From: Acidocella aquatica
Lineage (GTDB): Bacteria; Pseudomonadota; Alphaproteobacteria; Acetobacterales; Acetobacteraceae
Reading direction: 5' to 3'
DNA: 64,000 nt
NCBI RefSeq assembly: GCF_030160635.1
Contig: NZ_BSOS01000090.1
Coordinates: forward strand, 62,001 to 126,000
Below, one piece after another: positions 57,336 to 64,000 of this stretch; the stretch's first letter is position 1, and every line of letters begins with the position of its first letter. The position numbers were made by a program, and so were the translations under genes. The notes under the pieces are model-generated. The model saw only the letters and a list, made by a program, of their open reading frames with translations. It had not been told where the DNA came from and did no database searches.

Positions 57336-58819
57336 AGCGGCCCCAGCGCAAAACCTTCATGCGGCACCTCGAACTCGAATTGTTCGGCACCAGCCTCTCG
57401 GGCCGCGTGCTCTGGTTGACCGTCGCCATCATCCTGGGCGTTGAGCTGGTGCTGCTGACCCCCATGCTGGGCAATGAACGCCAGCACTGGCTGTGGGACC
57501 ATATCAGCCTGGCCCATATCGCGGCACTCTCCGCGGCCATCCCGCAAAACAACAACCTGGCCCCGCCTCCGGCCCAATTCCTGCCGCAGCTCCCAGACGT
57601 GGAAGCGATCAAGCTGACCCTGCCCGATTCGACCGTGCGGCAAGTGGCGAGCGGCCGAATCGCGCAACCGGCGCGCCTTATTTATCTGGCCCACGAAACC
57701 GTTCTCTATAGCAGCTGGCGCGCCCTGCAGCGCATCGCCGGGCTCGGCGCCGCCCGGATCGAAGTGATCGCCCCAAGCCCGCTCCAGGCCGGCGCCACCG
57801 TTGATATCATCGCCAATGCCGCCCCGCTGAACAAGGATCTGCGCGGCTACGCCTCACATCTGGCGGTGATTTCGCTCATTGTCGCATTGGTGACCGGCTT
57901 GCTGCTGTTCGCGGCGCTGAACCGGCTGCTGGTGCGGCCGATGCGGATCATGACCGAGAGCATTTCCGGCTTCCGCAACGACCCGGAACATGCCGGGCAG
58001 AGCGAGCTGACCTCGCTGGCCGCCCGGGGAGATGATGAAATCGCCCAGGCCGCGCAAGAGCTTAAAGAGATGCTGGAGACAATGCGCACCGCACTCTGGC
58101 GCAACGCCCGCCTCGCCGCGCTCGGCACCTCGGTGGCAAAAATCAGCCACGATCTGCGCAACATCCTAAGCTCGGCACTGCTCGTCGCCAGCCATTTGCA
58201 GGACAGCACCGACCCCTCCGCCCAGCGCGCCGCCCACACGCTGGGCGGCGCGGTGGAACGCGCTGTCCAACTGGTGAGCCGCACGGTGGATTTCGCGCGC
58301 GAGGGCCCCCCCGCCATCATCCGCACGCCGGTTTGCCTGCGCGACGTGTTGGACGAAGCAATATTGGCCGTCCGGCCGGACGGCGCCGTCATCACCATCG
58401 AGAACCATGTTCCCGCCGAGCTGGTCCTGCCGCTGGACCGCATGCAGATCTACCGTGTGCTGCTTAACCTGCTGCGCAACGCGGCCGAGGCCGGCGCAAA
58501 GGCCGTGGTCGTCACCGCGGAAACCGAAACCGACGCCCCTAAAATCATCGTAACCGATTACGGCCCCGGCCTGCCCCCGCGCGTGCTGCAAAATCTGTTC
58601 AAGCCCTTCGCCGGCTCGGGGCGCCAGGGCAGCTCGGGCCTGGGCCTTGTCATCTCCCGCGACCTTATGCGCGCCCATGGCGGCGAGCTCACGCTGGCGC
58701 AAACCGGCCCGCTCGGCACGGTGTTTGTTCTGGAACTATCAGGCAGCGATATGCCCGCTCCCGCCCTGCCGCTTCCGCAAACCCCCTATAAGTCTACCGG
58801 ACCAATGGAGTTTTTCTAA
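57332..58819 (+). CDS. Membrane sensor histidine kinase (orphan)
   Basis: A 495-residue kinase: N-terminal helix (about 24-46), periplasmic domain (about 47-175), second helix (about 176-200), HAMP (about 200-255), H-box 'VAKISHDLRNILSSAL' with phospho-acceptor His, N-box 'LLNLLRNAAEAGA', G1 'DYGPGLP' and G2 'GSSGLGLVISRDL'. No response regulator is adjacent, so the partner is elsewhere. Translation is coupled to the patatin gene, suggesting the signal may concern lipid or membrane state (inference). Confidence 0.94.
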   Translation: MKRPQRKTFMRHLELELFGTSLSGRVLWLTVAIILGVELVLLTPMLGNERQHWLWDHISLAHIAALSAAIPQNNNLAPPPAQFLPQLPDVEAIKLTLPDSTVRQVASGRIAQPARLIYLAHETVLYSSWRALQRIAGLGAARIEVIAPSPLQAGATVDIIANAAPLNKDLRGYASHLAVISLIVALVTGLLLFAALNRLLVRPMRIMTESISGFRNDPEHAGQSELTSLAARGDDEIAQAAQELKEMLETMRTALWRNARLAALGTSVAKISHDLRNILSSALLVASHLQDSTDPSAQRAAHTLGGAVERAVQLVSRTVDFAREGPPAIIRTPVCLRDVLDEAILAVRPDGAVITIENHVPAELVLPLDRMQIYRVLLNLLRNAAEAGAKAVVVTAETETDAPKIIVTDYGPGLPPRVLQNLFKPFAGSGRQGSSGLGLVISRDLMRAHGGELTLAQTGPLGTVFVLELSGSDMPAPALPLPQTPYKSTGPMEFF

Positions 58820-58944
58820 GTTTCACTTTGCGGCAAGCCCGGTTGAAACGCTAAAAGTTTTTGTCTGCCCACCGGCCAAAAGAAGAATATGCTTATTTTT
58901 CTTGTGTCATTGATCTTGGAGAAAAAATCATTTTCTAAGAGTTC

Positions 58945-59520
58945 ATGATTCCCTTGGCACTCGACCCGAAACACCTCCAGCTGGCCATCGCCGGCAACGG
59001 CGCGCTTGCTCTGCGCCGGCTGCTGGCGTTGCGCCGCGCGGGGGCCGAGGCCGTCCTGGTCTTCGCCGATGCGCCCGAACCGGAGCTGGCGGCGCAGGCC
59101 GGTGAATTTCTTCGCCCCTTCCTGCCCGATGCAGCCGCCCTGGCCGAATTGCACCTGCTCTGGATCACCGATCTGCCCGAACACATCGCCGCCGGGCTGG
59201 CGCAGGCCACCCGGCAGGCGCGCGTGCTGGTGAATGTGGAAGATGTCCCCTCCGGCTGTGACTTCCATTCTGTCGCCGAGGTCCGGCGCGGCGACCTGCT
59301 CATCACCGTTTCCACCAACGGCGCCGCCCCCGGCCTCGCGCGGGGCGTCCGGCGCGGACTGGAAGCCTGTTTCGGCCCGGAATGGGACGCGCGGGTGGAG
59401 GAAATCGCGGCCCTGCGCCACGGCTGGCGCGCCGAGGGTTTGAGCATGCCCGAGATCAGCCGCCGCATTGAAGCCCTGATGGCGGAACGCTGTTGGCTCT
59501 CCTGCCCCAAACCCCAGTAA
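58945..59520 (+). CDS. Precorrin-2 dehydrogenase/sirohydrochlorin ferrochelatase-like (CysG N-terminal)
   Basis: A 191-residue protein of the siroheme synthase N-terminal class. It has the nucleotide loop 'LAIAGNGALALRRLLALRRAG' (GNGxxA), the conserved Asn-Val-x-Asp region 'VLVNVEDVPSGCDFHSVAE' and 'RRGDLLITVSTNGAAPGLAR'. It oxidises precorrin-2 with NAD and may insert iron for siroheme. cysH follows 83 nt later, so both support assimilatory sulfate reduction. The methylase CobA/CysG C-part is not in the window. Confidence 0.9.
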   Translation: MIPLALDPKHLQLAIAGNGALALRRLLALRRAGAEAVLVFADAPEPELAAQAGEFLRPFLPDAAALAELHLLWITDLPEHIAAGLAQATRQARVLVNVEDVPSGCDFHSVAEVRRGDLLITVSTNGAAPGLARGVRRGLEACFGPEWDARVEEIAALRHGWRAEGLSMPEISRRIEALMAERCWLSCPKPQ

Positions 59521-59603
59521 GCCCTTCTTTTTTGCTTTTAGGTATTCGCCATGACCAACCCTCCCCTCCCGCCCCTGACCCGGCAAAACCATAAGGACGC
59601 CGC

Positions 59604-60296
59604 GTGATGCTCGATACGGTAGACCCCGCCGCCGGGCAGGCTGTGCTGGCTGATGCCATCACCTCCCGCTTCGCCGGCAAAATCGCCCTGGTGTCATCCT
59701 TCGGCACCGAATCGGCGATCCTGCTGCACATGGTCGCGCAGATCGACAAGGCAACGCCGGTCATCTTCCTCGAAACCGGCAAGCTCTTCCCCGAAACCCT
59801 GGCCTACCGCGACGCGCTGATCGCGCGCCTCGGCCTCACCGGCGTGCGCAACATCCGCCCCAGCCCGGCGCAGCTCACCACCTGGGACCCTGAAGGCACA
59901 CTCTGGGAGCGCGACACCGAACTCTGCTGCGCCATCCGCAAAACCAACCCGCTGGACGAAGCCCTGGAAGGCTTCACCGCCTGGATCACCGGGCGCAAGC
60001 GTGTGCAGGGCGGCGGGCGGGCCAACCTGCAACTGGTGGAGCCGGGCGCCGACGGCCGCATCACGGTCAACCCGCTGGCCTTCTGGAACGATGACGAGCT
60101 GGACGCCTATTTCGTGACCCACAACCTGCCGCGCCACCCGCTGCAGGCCCAGGGCTACACCTCCATCGGCTGCGCCACCTGCACCCTGCGCCCGCTACCC
60201 GGCCAGGACAAACGCTCCGGCCGCTGGGCCGGGCAGAAAAAGACCGAGTGCGGCATCCACACCGCCCGCCTGGCCGCCACCGCCTGGGAAATCTGA
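59604..60296 (+). CDS. cysH: Phosphoadenylyl/adenylyl-sulfate reductase
   Basis: A 230-residue reductase making sulfite from (P)APS. Motifs: 'LVSSFGTESAILLHMV' (PP-loop), 'TELCCAIRK' and 'GCATCTLRPLPGQDKR', giving the CC...CxxC pattern of [4Fe-4S] APS reductases, and C-terminal 'KTECGIHT' with the catalytic Cys. GTG 59604 or ATG 59607 may be the start; AAGGA lies 6 nt before GTG. It ends 1 nt before the convergent MFS gene. Confidence 0.95.
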   Translation: MMLDTVDPAAGQAVLADAITSRFAGKIALVSSFGTESAILLHMVAQIDKATPVIFLETGKLFPETLAYRDALIARLGLTGVRNIRPSPAQLTTWDPEGTLWERDTELCCAIRKTNPLDEALEGFTAWITGRKRVQGGGRANLQLVEPGADGRITVNPLAFWNDDELDAYFVTHNLPRHPLQAQGYTSIGCATCTLRPLPGQDKRSGRWAGQKKTECGIHTARLAATAWEI

Positions 60297-60297
60297 A

Positions 60298-61719
60298 CTA
60301 CCCGTGATGCCCGCTCAGCGCCTCTCCGGCACTAGGGTGCAGCCGCGCGCAAAACGGTACCGCCATCAGTGAGAACAGCCCGACCACGATGAACCCCATC
60401 GCATAATCCGACTGCATCGCCACCGCGTGGTGATGCCACTGAGCCGATAGCTCCAGCGTGGTGGCTCCCACCACAATCCCCAAAGTCAGCGTGAGCTGCT
60501 GAATTGTGGAATACAGCGAGGTGGCGGCTGACATCTGCGCGCGCGGAATATCGCCATAGGCAATGGTGTTGAAGGCGGTGAACTGCAGCGAGCGGAAAAA
60601 CCCGCCCAGCAGCAAAATTCCATCCAACACCAGCGGCGGCCAGCCTGGCTGAAAACTCGCGCAGACCATGATGAACAACGCCGCGATAAAGCCGTTGAGC
60701 ATCAGCACGGTGCGAAATCCAAACCGCCGCAACAGCGGCTGCGCGGCGGGCTTCATCGCCAGCGCGCCGGCGGCCGAGGCAAAGGTGATCAACCCGCTCT
60801 GCATCGGCGACTTGCCGAACCCCAGTTGCAGCATCAGCGGCAGCAGAAACGGCAACGCGCCCACGGCAATGCGGAACAGGCTGCCCGCCACCACCGAACT
60901 GGCAAAGGTGGGGATTCGCAGCAGCGCAAAATCCAGCACCGGCTGCGGGTGGCGGCGCATATGCAGCAGATAAACCCCAACCGCGCCCGCACCGGCCGCC
61001 AGCGCGCCCAGTGTCCAGGAGAGCGGCACAAGGCCGCGCCCCGCGGTCTCAAAGCCGGCCATCATCGCCGCCATGGCAAAGCCGGTCAGGATCAGCCCCC
61101 AGACATCCAGCCTGCCGCCACGCCCGGCCTCGCGGCTGTCGGGGATGAACAAGCTCACCGCGATCACCCCGATGATGCCGATCGGCACATTGATATCGAA
61201 CACCCAGCGCCAGGAAAAATACGTCACGATGAACCCGCCCAGCGGTGGCCCCAGAATCGGGCCGACGAGGGCCGGCATGGTCAGCCACGACATCGCCGCC
61301 ACCATCTGCGCCCGGCTGACCGAGCGCAGCAGCACCAGCCGCCCAACGGGCAGCATCATCGCCCCGCCCAGCCCCTGCACCACGCGCGCGGCAACCAGAA
61401 ACCCCAGGCCCGGCGCCATCCCGCAGGCCACCGAGGCGAGGGTGAAAATCACAATCGCGATGCGGAACACCTGCCGCGCGCCAAAATGGTCCGCCACCCA
61501 GCCGCTGGCCGGGATGAACACCGAAAGGCTGATCAGATAGGAGGTCAGCGCCACGCTCATATGCAGCGGCGGCGCATGAAAACTCCGCGCCATCGCGGGC
61601 AGCGCCGTGGCGATGACGGTGGAGTCAAGATTTTGCATGAACAAAGCGGTCGCGATGATCACCGCCATCAGCCGCATCCGGCCCACGGAAATAACCGGTT
61701 CGGTTTCGCTCTCCGCCAT
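60298..61719 (-). CDS. DHA2-family MFS multidrug exporter
   Basis: A 473-residue carrier with 14 predicted helices. 'LDSTVIATALPAMARSF' in helix 1 and 'GPILGPPLGGFIVTYFSWRW' (motif C, antiporter type) are typical of EmrB/QacA. No EmrA-like partner is nearby. It probably exports a drug or metabolite. ATG 61719 overlaps the previous stop by one base; GTG 61722 is an alternative. It is the last gene of a five-gene operon. Confidence 0.9.
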   Translation of the reverse strand: MAESETEPVISVGRMRLMAVIIATALFMQNLDSTVIATALPAMARSFHAPPLHMSVALTSYLISLSVFIPASGWVADHFGARQVFRIAIVIFTLASVACGMAPGLGFLVAARVVQGLGGAMMLPVGRLVLLRSVSRAQMVAAMSWLTMPALVGPILGPPLGGFIVTYFSWRWVFDINVPIGIIGVIAVSLFIPDSREAGRGGRLDVWGLILTGFAMAAMMAGFETAGRGLVPLSWTLGALAAGAGAVGVYLLHMRRHPQPVLDFALLRIPTFASSVVAGSLFRIAVGALPFLLPLMLQLGFGKSPMQSGLITFASAAGALAMKPAAQPLLRRFGFRTVLMLNGFIAALFIMVCASFQPGWPPLVLDGILLLGGFFRSLQFTAFNTIAYGDIPRAQMSAATSLYSTIQQLTLTLGIVVGATTLELSAQWHHHAVAMQSDYAMGFIVVGLFSLMAVPFCARLHPSAGEALSGHHG

Positions 61720-62069
61720 CACGCGCGGCTGGCGCCAGCACTCTCCAGCCGGTGCAGGTAGCGCTGCCAGCGGGTGGCGTGTTCCCGCCCCAGTTCCTCA
61801 AGATAGTCCCAGGTGAATATCCCGGTATCATGCCCGTCGGAAAAACTCAGCCGCAGCGCGTAATTGCCGGTGGGCTCAACGCCGGTGATCCCCACATGCT
61901 GCTTGCCCGTCACCAGAGCCGCCTGCCCCGGCCCGTGGCCCTGCACCTCGGCGCTGGGGCTTTCCACGCGCAGATACTCCGCCGGCAGGCGCAGCATGCT
62001 GCCATCCTCATAGCTGAGTTCGAGCAGGTTCTCCGCGCGCCTCAATTTAATCTGTACTGGCACACTCAC
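61719..62069 (-). CDS. DUF971 (GBBH-like N-terminal) protein
   Basis: A 116-residue protein consisting of one DUF971 domain: '[20 protein letters not shown]' and '[21 protein letters not shown]', both diagnostic. The same domain is found at the N-terminus of gamma-butyrobetaine hydroxylases and beside Fe-S scaffold ATPases. Function alone is not established. Start GTG 62069 overlaps the trm112 stop as GTGA. Confidence 0.9.
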   Translation of the reverse strand: MSVPVQIKLRRAENLLELSYEDGSMLRLPAEYLRVESPSAEVQGHGPGQAALVTGKQHVGITGVEPTGNYALRLSFSDGHDTGIFTWDYLEELGREHATRWQRYLHRLESAGASRA

Positions 62070-62251
62070 GGCGTGAGAACGCGCGCTTCTTCCGCCAGCA
62101 TGATCGGTATGCCGTTGCGGATCGGATATGCCAGCCCGGCCTTAACGCTGATCAATTCGCCGTGCTCCCGATCATAGGTCAACGGTCCGCGGGTCAGCGG
62201 GCAGACCAGTATCTCCAGCAGCCTCGGGTCGATCGGCGGTTCGTTATCCAT
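62066..62251 (-). CDS. Trm112/UPF0434-family small protein
   Basis: A 61-residue protein with '[17 protein letters not shown]' and '[20 protein letters not shown]', the Trm112p pattern. In eukaryotes Trm112 activates methyltransferases; bacterial role is unclear. Only one Cys of the zinc pairs is kept ('VCPLTRG'), so it is probably zinc-free. ATG 62251 is used; TTG 62257 would overlap the upstream stop as TTGA. Confidence 0.92.
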   Translation of the reverse strand: MDNEPPIDPRLLEILVCPLTRGPLTYDREHGELISVKAGLAYPIRNGIPIMLAEEARVLTP

Positions 62252-62253
62252 GC

Positions 62254-62928
62254 TCAACTCGCTTTCGGTTCATCATCATCGTCATCATGCCCACCCTCGA
62301 AGGCATTTATCTCCAGCAGCGCCAGCAGCGCGCGGGCGCGTTCGGCCTCGTCGCGCGCCTCCAGCAAAGCCTGTTTCTCCTCAACGTCAAACGGGCAGGC
62401 CATGGCCAGCGAGACAACCAGCGCCGCATCGGGCATATCGGCGATGGTGTCCCAGTTCGCCTCCACCCCGGCCCGGGCAAAATAACGGCGCAGCGCCGCC
62501 ACCAATATCCCACGCTCAAAGGGCAAGCAGGCCTGCGGCTCCTGCAAATCCGCGGCAAAGCCGCTGAACGCCCCACGCACCCGCCGATAACCCCGCCGCG
62601 CCTCCACTTCTTCGACAATGGTGAACCGCGCGACTCCGCTCAGTGTGATGAGATAGCGTCCGTCGCCGCTCTCCTCGAAAGCCGAAATCCGCCCCAGGCA
62701 GCCAATGCGATACAGACCAGGCCCATTATTCCCCCGCGCCAGCCGTTTATCGGGCTGCACCATGCCCAACATCCGCCCTGCCGCCAACGCATCCTCCACC
62801 AAAGCGAGATAGCGCGGCTCGAAGATATTGAGCGGCAGCTTGCCGCCAGGCAGGAGCAGCGCCCCCGCGAGCGGAAACACCGGAAACTCCTCTGGTAGAT
62901 CTTCCAACGCGGGGGGCAAGGCCGCCAT
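62254..62928 (-). CDS. LON substrate-binding domain protein
   Basis: A 224-residue protein equivalent to the N-terminal domain of Lon protease without ATPase or peptidase. Pattern '[34 protein letters not shown]' region and '[23 protein letters not shown]' identify it. The tail is acidic ([11 protein letters not shown]). Commonly beside CnoX/thioredoxin-TPR genes in alphaproteobacteria, suggesting a protein quality-control function. It starts 3 nt after the preceding gene. Confidence 0.9.
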   Translation of the reverse strand: MAALPPALEDLPEEFPVFPLAGALLLPGGKLPLNIFEPRYLALVEDALAAGRMLGMVQPDKRLARGNNGPGLYRIGCLGRISAFEESGDGRYLITLSGVARFTIVEEVEARRGYRRVRGAFSGFAADLQEPQACLPFERGILVAALRRYFARAGVEANWDTIADMPDAALVVSLAMACPFDVEEKQALLEARDEAERARALLALLEINAFEGGHDDDDDEPKAS

Positions 62929-62931
62929 GCG

Positions 62932-63873
62932 CTAGCGAAATAACAGCGCTGAAAGCTTGCGCCGCGCCGCCATGGTGGCCTCATCGTCAAACCCCCAGGC
63001 CTCGAAAAACTTCAGCAGTTGCAGCCGCGCGGCATCCTCGTTCCAGGCCCGGTTGCGGCGCACGATCTCCAGCAACGCATCCGCCGCCGCATCACGCTCG
63101 CCAGAGGCGTTCAGCGCCGTTGCCAGCTCATAACGCGCCTCGAAATCATCAGGATTGGCGGCCAGCCGCGCCTCCAGCCCGGCCCGCGCGCCCTGCGCCT
63201 TGCGCCCCTCGGCAGCCAGCGCCAGCGCTGAGCGCGCGCCCGCGATCTCGCCATGCTCCGCCAGCTTCTCAGGCACCCCGGCCAGCACCTCGGCGGCCTG
63301 CTCCTCATCGCCCAGCGCGATCAGCGCCCGCGCCAGGCCGGACCACGCCTCCGGCTTCTCACGGTCAGCCTGCACCGCGGCGGCAAAATGCTGCGCCGCC
63401 GATTCGGCATCGCCCTGTTCCAAATATTCCTTGCCCTGCGCGATCAGCTCCGCCCCTGGCGCCGCCGAACCCGCCATTTTCAGCAAGCCCTCGACGAATC
63501 GCCTCACCTCGCTCTCCGGCAGCGCGCCGGAGAACGTATCGGCCACCTGCCCCTGCCAGAACGCCACAACGGTCGGCACTGATTGCAACGGCAACCCCAT
63601 GCGGGTGAGCTGCGCCACCAGGGCCTGGTTCTTGTCGATATCGATCTTCACCAGCCGCACCCGCCCGCCCTGCGCGCGCACCACTTTCTCCAGCGCCGGT
63701 GTCAGGGTTTTGCACGGGCCGCACCATGTCGCCCAAAAATCCACCAGCACGGGGATTTCACGCGAGGCATCGACCACATCGGCCATAAAACTGGTCTGGT
63801 CGCTGTCGATAATCATGTTGGCCGGCGGGGGCGCCGGAGTCGCATCGGTCTCGGTACTGAATAGGCTGCTCAT
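62932..63873 (-). CDS. Thioredoxin-TPR co-chaperone (CnoX/YbbN-like)
   Basis: A 313-residue protein: thioredoxin domain (about 20-130) with active 'DFWATWCGPCKTLTP' (WCGPC), then TPR-like helical repeats ('AAQHFAAAVQADREKPEAW', 'ARYELATALNASGERDAAAD'). CnoX binds unfolded proteins and hands them to GroEL/DnaK; alphaproteobacterial forms keep the redox CxxC lost in E. coli YbbN. ATG 63873 follows another ATG at 63876. First gene of a five-gene operon with a LON-domain protein. Confidence 0.93.
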   Translation of the reverse strand: MSSLFSTETDATPAPPPANMIIDSDQTSFMADVVDASREIPVLVDFWATWCGPCKTLTPALEKVVRAQGGRVRLVKIDIDKNQALVAQLTRMGLPLQSVPTVVAFWQGQVADTFSGALPESEVRRFVEGLLKMAGSAAPGAELIAQGKEYLEQGDAESAAQHFAAAVQADREKPEAWSGLARALIALGDEEQAAEVLAGVPEKLAEHGEIAGARSALALAAEGRKAQGARAGLEARLAANPDDFEARYELATALNASGERDAAADALLEIVRRNRAWNEDAARLQLLKFFEAWGFDDEATMAARRKLSALLFR

Positions 63874-64000
63874 CACTCTTAATCCGTATGGGTTTCCTTG
63901 AGGCAGTATATAGTATCAATCCGCGCGCTCACACCCCACGCAAAGTAACTCACGGTTGGAGGCTTGCAATCCTCTCCGAGGGGCCTTAAAGAGCCGCTCA

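Noticed and set aside
63877-64000. Possible tRNA-like or RNA element at the right edge
   Set aside because: A short GGAGG/CCTCT stem is visible but there is no acceptor stem, T arm or anticodon loop, and the sequence is cut off by the window end. Only the upstream region of the CnoX-like gene can be supported.
1-64000. CRISPR array, insertion sequence or prophage
   Set aside because: No regularly spaced repeats, transposase, integrase or phage structural genes were found on either strand.

Overview
The window is a G+C-rich (about 60-65% by eye), gene-dense piece of a bacterial chromosome. It most resembles an alphaproteobacterium, probably of the Acetobacteraceae (Acidocella/Acidiphilium-like). 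This rests on alphaproteobacterial-type SOS boxes (GTTC-N7-GTTC), the rpmH-rnpA-yidD-yidC-engB-argB order, a DmeR/DmeF metal efflux pair, a FnrN-type regulator and an ETF-ubiquinone oxidoreductase. The family-level placement is inference. There is no prophage, insertion sequence or CRISPR array. Most genes are housekeeping, arranged in short operons joined by 1-4 nt start/stop overlaps (ATGA, GTGA, TTGA).

Layout. 1-3.4 kb: TPR protein, ispE, tRNA-Gln, then ispD and an enoyl-CoA hydratase on the minus strand. 3.7-7.3 kb: a GGDEF-EAL protein and a Ni/Co sensor-exporter pair (dmeR-dmeF). 7.3-10.8 kb: a minus-strand azoR-yceI-cytochrome b561-yceI operon, divergent from a LysR regulator that runs into tRNA-Lys. 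11-18 kb: an orphan zinc-binding CZB protein of lower G+C, prfC, a monooxygenase/FAH pair, YciI, an orphan ParA, nnr and a Rieske oxygenase. 18.4-21.8 kb: a transketolase/PDH-E1-like enzyme coupled to an acyltransferase. 21.8-25.8 kb: an envelope redox cluster of LysR, peroxiredoxin-like protein, secreted Met-rich protein, cytochrome b, SUOX-family molybdoenzyme and DUF1223 protein. 25.9-34.5 kb: GT39, hsp20 with a probable ROSE thermometer, cydDC, panC, an ABC exporter and tRNA-Pro. 34.6-38.6 kb: CBS-BON protein, fnr with a perfect FNR box, CPBP protease, MFS carrier and tRNA-Pro. 38.7-42.3 kb: a Tat-type amidase and PBP1A.

42.3-45.2 kb is an arsenic operon (arsR, two unrelated arsenate reductases, acr3) coupled to the alkyl-adenine glycosylase gene tag. 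45.4-49.8 kb holds a spore-photolyase-like radical SAM gene with two perfect SOS boxes, moaB, a soluble lytic transglycosylase and a family-4-type uracil-DNA glycosylase. 49.9-56.3 kb: ETF-QO, a TMEM175-like channel and the argB-engB-yidC-yidD-rnpA-rpmH block. 56.4-64 kb: patatin plus an orphan histidine kinase, siroheme/PAPS reductase genes, and a five-gene operon (CnoX-like, LON-domain, Trm112, DUF971, DHA2 transporter).

The observations most worth following up are: the SOS boxes on the radical SAM gene; the Met-rich protein/molybdoenzyme cluster, which resembles the MrpX-YedY hypochlorite-scavenging idea; a pair of long dispersed palindromes, one perfect over 2 x 25 bp; the FNR autoregulatory site; the ROSE-like leader; and the extra domain in DmeF.
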